Assembly: GCA_032988165.1 (NCBI GenBank)
Contig: JANTQF010000124.1
Span: 33,761 to 97,760, forward strand
Length of the DNA: 64,000 nt
Origin: Emmonsiellopsis sp. PD_33
Taxonomy: Eukaryota; Ascomycota; Eurotiomycetes; Onygenales; Ajellomycetaceae
Direction of reading: 5' to 3'
The translations under genes were made by a program, and so were the position numbers. Numbering within the stretch: the first letter of the stretch is position 1; every line of letters starts with the position of its first letter. A model generated the notes under the pieces. That model ran no database searches, had not been told where the DNA came from, and saw only the letters and a program-made list of their open reading frames with translations. This document shows, piece by piece, positions 60,382 to 64,000 of the stretch.

Positions 60382-62906
60382 TTCAATGCTGCCCCTGTTT
60401 CTTATGATATTTATGGCATTCGGAATATTTTTTTGATATTGATACCCGGCGGCCCTCTCACGACGACATATATCTATGCCTTGCTTACGATGCTAAAAAC
60501 CGGCTACGACACGACCCCCCTCTCTGCTTTGCTCTTGTTCTGCATTTTGGTTTGCGTTTGTTGTTTGTGTTGCTACTGCCCAACCAAACAACACATATGA
60601 GCGCGCTTAAAATAGATACGTTTGCTTCCTTGTTTTCTGTTAGCTGCGTGCGCTACGACTTGATGACCCGTTTACGTCTTGTTTTGCTATTGTTCGTCTG
60701 TTTGATATGTCGATATGGTATTTGGCGGTGGTGGATAGATACTTCACCTCTTCCGGCCCTGCCATGACTCATGTCGTTACATGGACTGTGCATCCTTGCC
60801 GACTGAACCCGTTCGACATTTGGCGAGTCGTTTTTTCATCTGCCTGTCGGCTAGAACCGCCCATCCGATATACCCCGCGCGGTTAATTTGTACATATACC
60901 CGATGTTGTTATTCGGAGAATTCGGCGCTCGCCCCTTGGCTCCGCGCTTCATACCCGTGGGTGTTCGATGAAGTGTGTTTTCCTCCCGCGGAAGAGCGAG
61001 GAAGATCAAAAAGAGTGAAGACAAGGGCTGGCGCATTTCAAATGATTTCCGCCGCCCCGGCTGGCGATCCACCTGTGTATATTCACCACTGCCATACCAG
61101 TGCCATGCCATGCCATGTATTGTTCTGTATGTACATAAACCATATTTCAACCATTTTTTTTCAACCCTCTTTCTTCTCTTTTTGTTTTAACTCCCTTGTT
61201 ACGTTCTAACTTTGTTTTCCTGAAAAAATCATTCTTTTTTTTTTTTTTTTTTAAAATGCCCTTGCATTTTTTTTCTTTTCGAATTCTTCCGCATCTTTTT
61301 ACCACCCAGATTCCCCATATACTGTATTTGGCGCGCGAAAGTCTTCCACCGACCTTCCTCTCCGTCTTCACTAGGTGCATTTACCTCCTTCCTCCCTCCT
61401 CTACCTACGTACCCTTTCACCACACCACGACTTTTCACGATTCAACATCCACTATATCATGCTACCCCTGCGCCATACCTCACGCACCTTCCTACCCTTG
61501 TCTTTTTTGGCAGGCCTTTTTTCTTCCCTTTTCTTTTGCCTCACCTTTTGATTGACGCGAATATCCACTTCAGCCATATGTGTCTTTTATCGGTTTGGTG
61601 CGTTGTTCTTTTCTTTATTTTTCCTTTTTTTTTTTTTTTTTTGACCCCACCGTTTTCCCCAAGGGAGGGGAGGGGGAACGAAACAGAAGGGGAAAAAAAG
61701 GATAAGATACGGGAGAAGACGAAAAGCGGGATGTCGATCAGGAACTGGATTGAAAAATGGGCGGGCGGTTTGGTTCTTTTTTGTTGCCTGGTTTTCTTCT
61801 TTCTTTCTTTCTCTCTTTCTTCGTGTGTGGGCTTGGGACTGAGCTTGGGATGGGAATTGGAATGGCAATGGCAATGGAATATACAAAAAAAGCATAACGG
61901 ATGGATCATGGGAGGGTGGACGGGATGAGACGGTATCTATCAAATGGGGATGCTTGGTGTGGTATGTGACTTTTGACAAGATGGGATATACCTAAAGCTA
62001 ACCCTTTTATATATAACGCTTACTTTTTTTTTTTTTGATTTACACCGAAGCAAGTGGGAAGAAGAGGAAAAAAAAGAAAAAGAAAAAGGGCGCCTGTTTC
62101 TTCAAGGCATAACATGACATAAGATGACATGACATGAAAAATAAATAAGATTTATAATGTGGATTTGTATTTTGAATTTGGTGATTTGAAGAGGAGGTTT
62201 CCTTGTGTATGTATGTGGGAAGGAAGGGATATGGGAAGGGCAATATAGGATTGGTATGTAGGCAGGTATAGGTAGTTGGCTGGCCAGTTAGCGGGCGGGG
62301 GTGATATTAAGGGGCCGAATGCATGAACGAAGGGAGTGAGTGTATGGTTGTTTACTGGTTAATGGCTGGTTTGGTTAGATGTTGTTGTGTTGGCTGTGGA
62401 AGATGTTGAGGGGATTGATTGTATGTGATTGTATGTGATTGATTGATTGTCTGGTTGAAAGTAAGTAACTGAAGGGCGTGGTATTGATTGCAGCTATCAG
62501 TCAATCGACGGGAAGAACATGCCGGGCAAGCAGACAGACATATGAGCCTGGTATTCCCTTTTTCTGGCGTCGCTTGTGAAATTGGCAGTCAAGTGGGTGT
62601 GGGATAGGGGTATAAATAGGGGGGAGGTCTTTGTGGATTTGGGGTCTTCTTCTTCTTCTATCACACCACCCTTTTCTAAAGATTTATTTCGGTCCACAGT
62701 ATCCATCAACTGTTGCATCTCTCTCTCAACCTGTTTGCCTGAAGCAAATACTCTCTTCAACGGACGCAGTTTGATATCTCCAACCCGTCATCAAACACGA
62801 CGTCCTTTTCCATCGACTATATCAGGTCTTGCCCCCTCCCCCTTCTTGATACTCATCACGATAAACCATCATCGACACCATAAATCAAACCCCCTTTGCA
62901 TAAACA
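60382..62906. other. Gene-poor interval with poly-T tracts
   Basis: 2.5 kb between the demethylase stop and the last gene. T18 runs lie at 61235-61252 and 61625-61642 and a T13 run near 62024-62036. Many short open frames are poly-Lys or poly-Phe artefacts of these tracts. The last 300 bp holds the promoter of the 62907 gene. Confidence 0.55.
62611..62618 (+). promoter_or_regulatory. TATA box of the 62907 gene
   Basis: TATAAATA on the plus strand, 289 bp upstream of the ATG at 62907 and followed by a TCTTCTTCTTCTTC pyrimidine stretch at about 62647-62661, a common fungal start-site context. The assignment is by position and motif only. Confidence 0.5.
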
Positions 62907-64000
62907 ATGAATCCATACTATCCATATGGCAGTCCATACGGCAACCCCAACCTGCCTCAGGGCTTCAACACAAACCCCCAGCAAGGTCAACAACAGCCAG
63001 GCATGCCGCCGTACGCGGGCTACCAGCAGCCGACACCATTTGGATATCCGCAGCCATATCAGCAACCATACCAGCAGCCCTCACAACCACCAGCATCACA
63101 ATCCCGCCCCCCTCCCAGACCATCCATAACTCCCAAACCCCACCCAGACACCATCACCCAAAGCCTGCGCGCAGTGCAATCCTTCGCAACCAAATGCCTA
63201 GAAACAAAATGCCACTTCTGCGCACAAAAGCTACTCCCCACCGCAACCGTAGCAGACTTCGACGTGGCCAAGTGGCTACATCGCTGGACAACAGCAGCAT
63301 CCAAGAGCCGCGCCGCCGCAAACCTCATCTGCACGGCCGAGTGTGCCGATTGCAAGATCCCCACGTGTCTGGGCTGCGGCCGCCAGCCGAACGCGAAGGG
63401 CCAGGCGCGGCGCGTGTCAAACTTTTATATGGACTGGTGTTGTCGCCAGGGGCGGATGTTTGCCATCTGGCTGATGTTGGCGCGGTATGATTTGGTCGAG
63501 TTGCAGGTGCTTGGTACCGCGGGCTACCATGGTGCTGGTAGGGGTGGTGGTCGAAATACCGGCACCCTCGATTCCCGCGGCATCGGGTACGCGGATACCT
63601 CTGCCTCCGGCTTCGACCCGTTCCAATCGCTGTTTTACGAGCAGCCTGTCGCCGCGCTGAACCAGGCGATTGAGTTCCAAAGTACGGATATGAAGACGGA
63701 CGTGCCGGCGACGATGATATTGGAACATGTTACGGAGATGATACCCTCGGCGAATAATGCGAACTTGCCCCCGGAGTTACGGGCCATGTTGCATATTTGT
63801 GTTCTAGTGGATAAGGCGGCGGATCTGCTGAGGAATGATTCGCTTGAGGAGGTTAGTAGGCGTGGGGAGCTTTATACGAGCGTGATTCGCTTTGTGGAGA
63901 AGTTGGGAGCCCATCCCGAGTTGAGGGATTTGGTTTCCGGGAGGAGGTTGAGTAAGTTGAGCACGGCGGGGTTGCAGGCGTTGAGCGGGAGACCGGCGGG
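62907..64000 (+). CDS. Cys-rich protein, N-terminal part (runs off the right edge)
   Basis: From ATG 62907 the frame is open to the window end, 364 codons plus two bases, with no intron needed. The N-terminus is Pro/Gln/Tyr-rich (MNPYYPYGSPYGNPNLPQGF). A cysteine-rich module follows: KCLETKCHFCAQKL, CTAECADCKIPTCLGCGRQ, and DWCCRQGRMFAIWLMLARYD, a zinc-binding or RING-like pattern. A Gly-rich linker and helical region (ATMILEHVTEMIPSAN, MLHICVLVDKAADLL) come next. From memory this resembles the front of large fungal proteins annotated with a C-terminal UBC core, but that part is outside the window, so a ubiquitin role is only a guess. A TATA box lies at 62611. Confidence 0.7.
   Translation, partial: MNPYYPYGSPYGNPNLPQGFNTNPQQGQQQPGMPPYAGYQQPTPFGYPQPYQQPYQQPSQPPASQSRPPPRPSITPKPHPDTITQSLRAVQSFATKCLETKCHFCAQKLLPTATVADFDVAKWLHRWTTAASKSRAAANLICTAECADCKIPTCLGCGRQPNAKGQARRVSNFYMDWCCRQGRMFAIWLMLARYDLVELQVLGTAGYHGAGRGGGRNTGTLDSRGIGYADTSASGFDPFQSLFYEQPVAALNQAIEFQSTDMKTDVPATMILEHVTEMIPSANNANLPPELRAMLHICVLVDKAADLLRNDSLEEVSRRGELYTSVIRFVEKLGAHPELRDLVSGRRLSKLSTAGLQALSGRPA

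Overview
The window is nuclear DNA of a filamentous ascomycete, most likely a Eurotiomycete and plausibly of the order Onygenales. Genes carry many short introns of about 50-75 bp with GTnnGT donors and CTAAC-like branch sites, and sit at roughly one per 3 kb on both strands. The gene set (Goodbye-NACHT receptor, FacC-type carnitine acetyltransferase, KdmA-type demethylase, Aim10, Mak21, Scd6) is typical of that class. The lineage below class level is inference. I assembled exon structures by hand; for each full-length model the phases and total length close on whole codons, except for one gene with an apparent frameshift.

Layout. 0-9 kb: the first exon of an amino-acid transporter leaving the left edge, then an NLR-type NACHT receptor (minus) divergently paired with a LanC-like gene (plus). 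9-17 kb: MAK21/NOC1 and mitochondrial prolyl-tRNA synthetase AIM10 on a short shared promoter, then prefoldin subunit 5. 17-24 kb: an unnamed 8-exon gene, the complex I subunit NDUFA8 and an HGG-type thioesterase. 24-32 kb: an ACBP/Atg37-like membrane protein with a frameshift, the P-body protein SCD6 and a WD40 protein. 32-38 kb: a DUF255/SSP411 thioredoxin-like protein and two intron-containing tRNA-Ala(CGC) genes. 40-48 kb: a secreted CAP/PR-1 protein, a GH13 alpha-glucosidase and a MUP1-like permease. 49-64 kb: a roadblock-like protein, carnitine acetyltransferase, a JmjN-JmjC-ePHD demethylase and the start of a cysteine-rich protein leaving the right edge.

There is no operon logic, as expected in a fungus. 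The functional pairings worth attention are the divergent pairs (NLR/LanC, MAK21/AIM10, SCD6/WD40, alpha-glucosidase/permease). I see no transposon, CRISPR array or secondary-metabolite cluster. The best candidate for an undescribed system is the NLR/LanC pair sharing a 0.7 kb promoter. That link rests on gene order alone.
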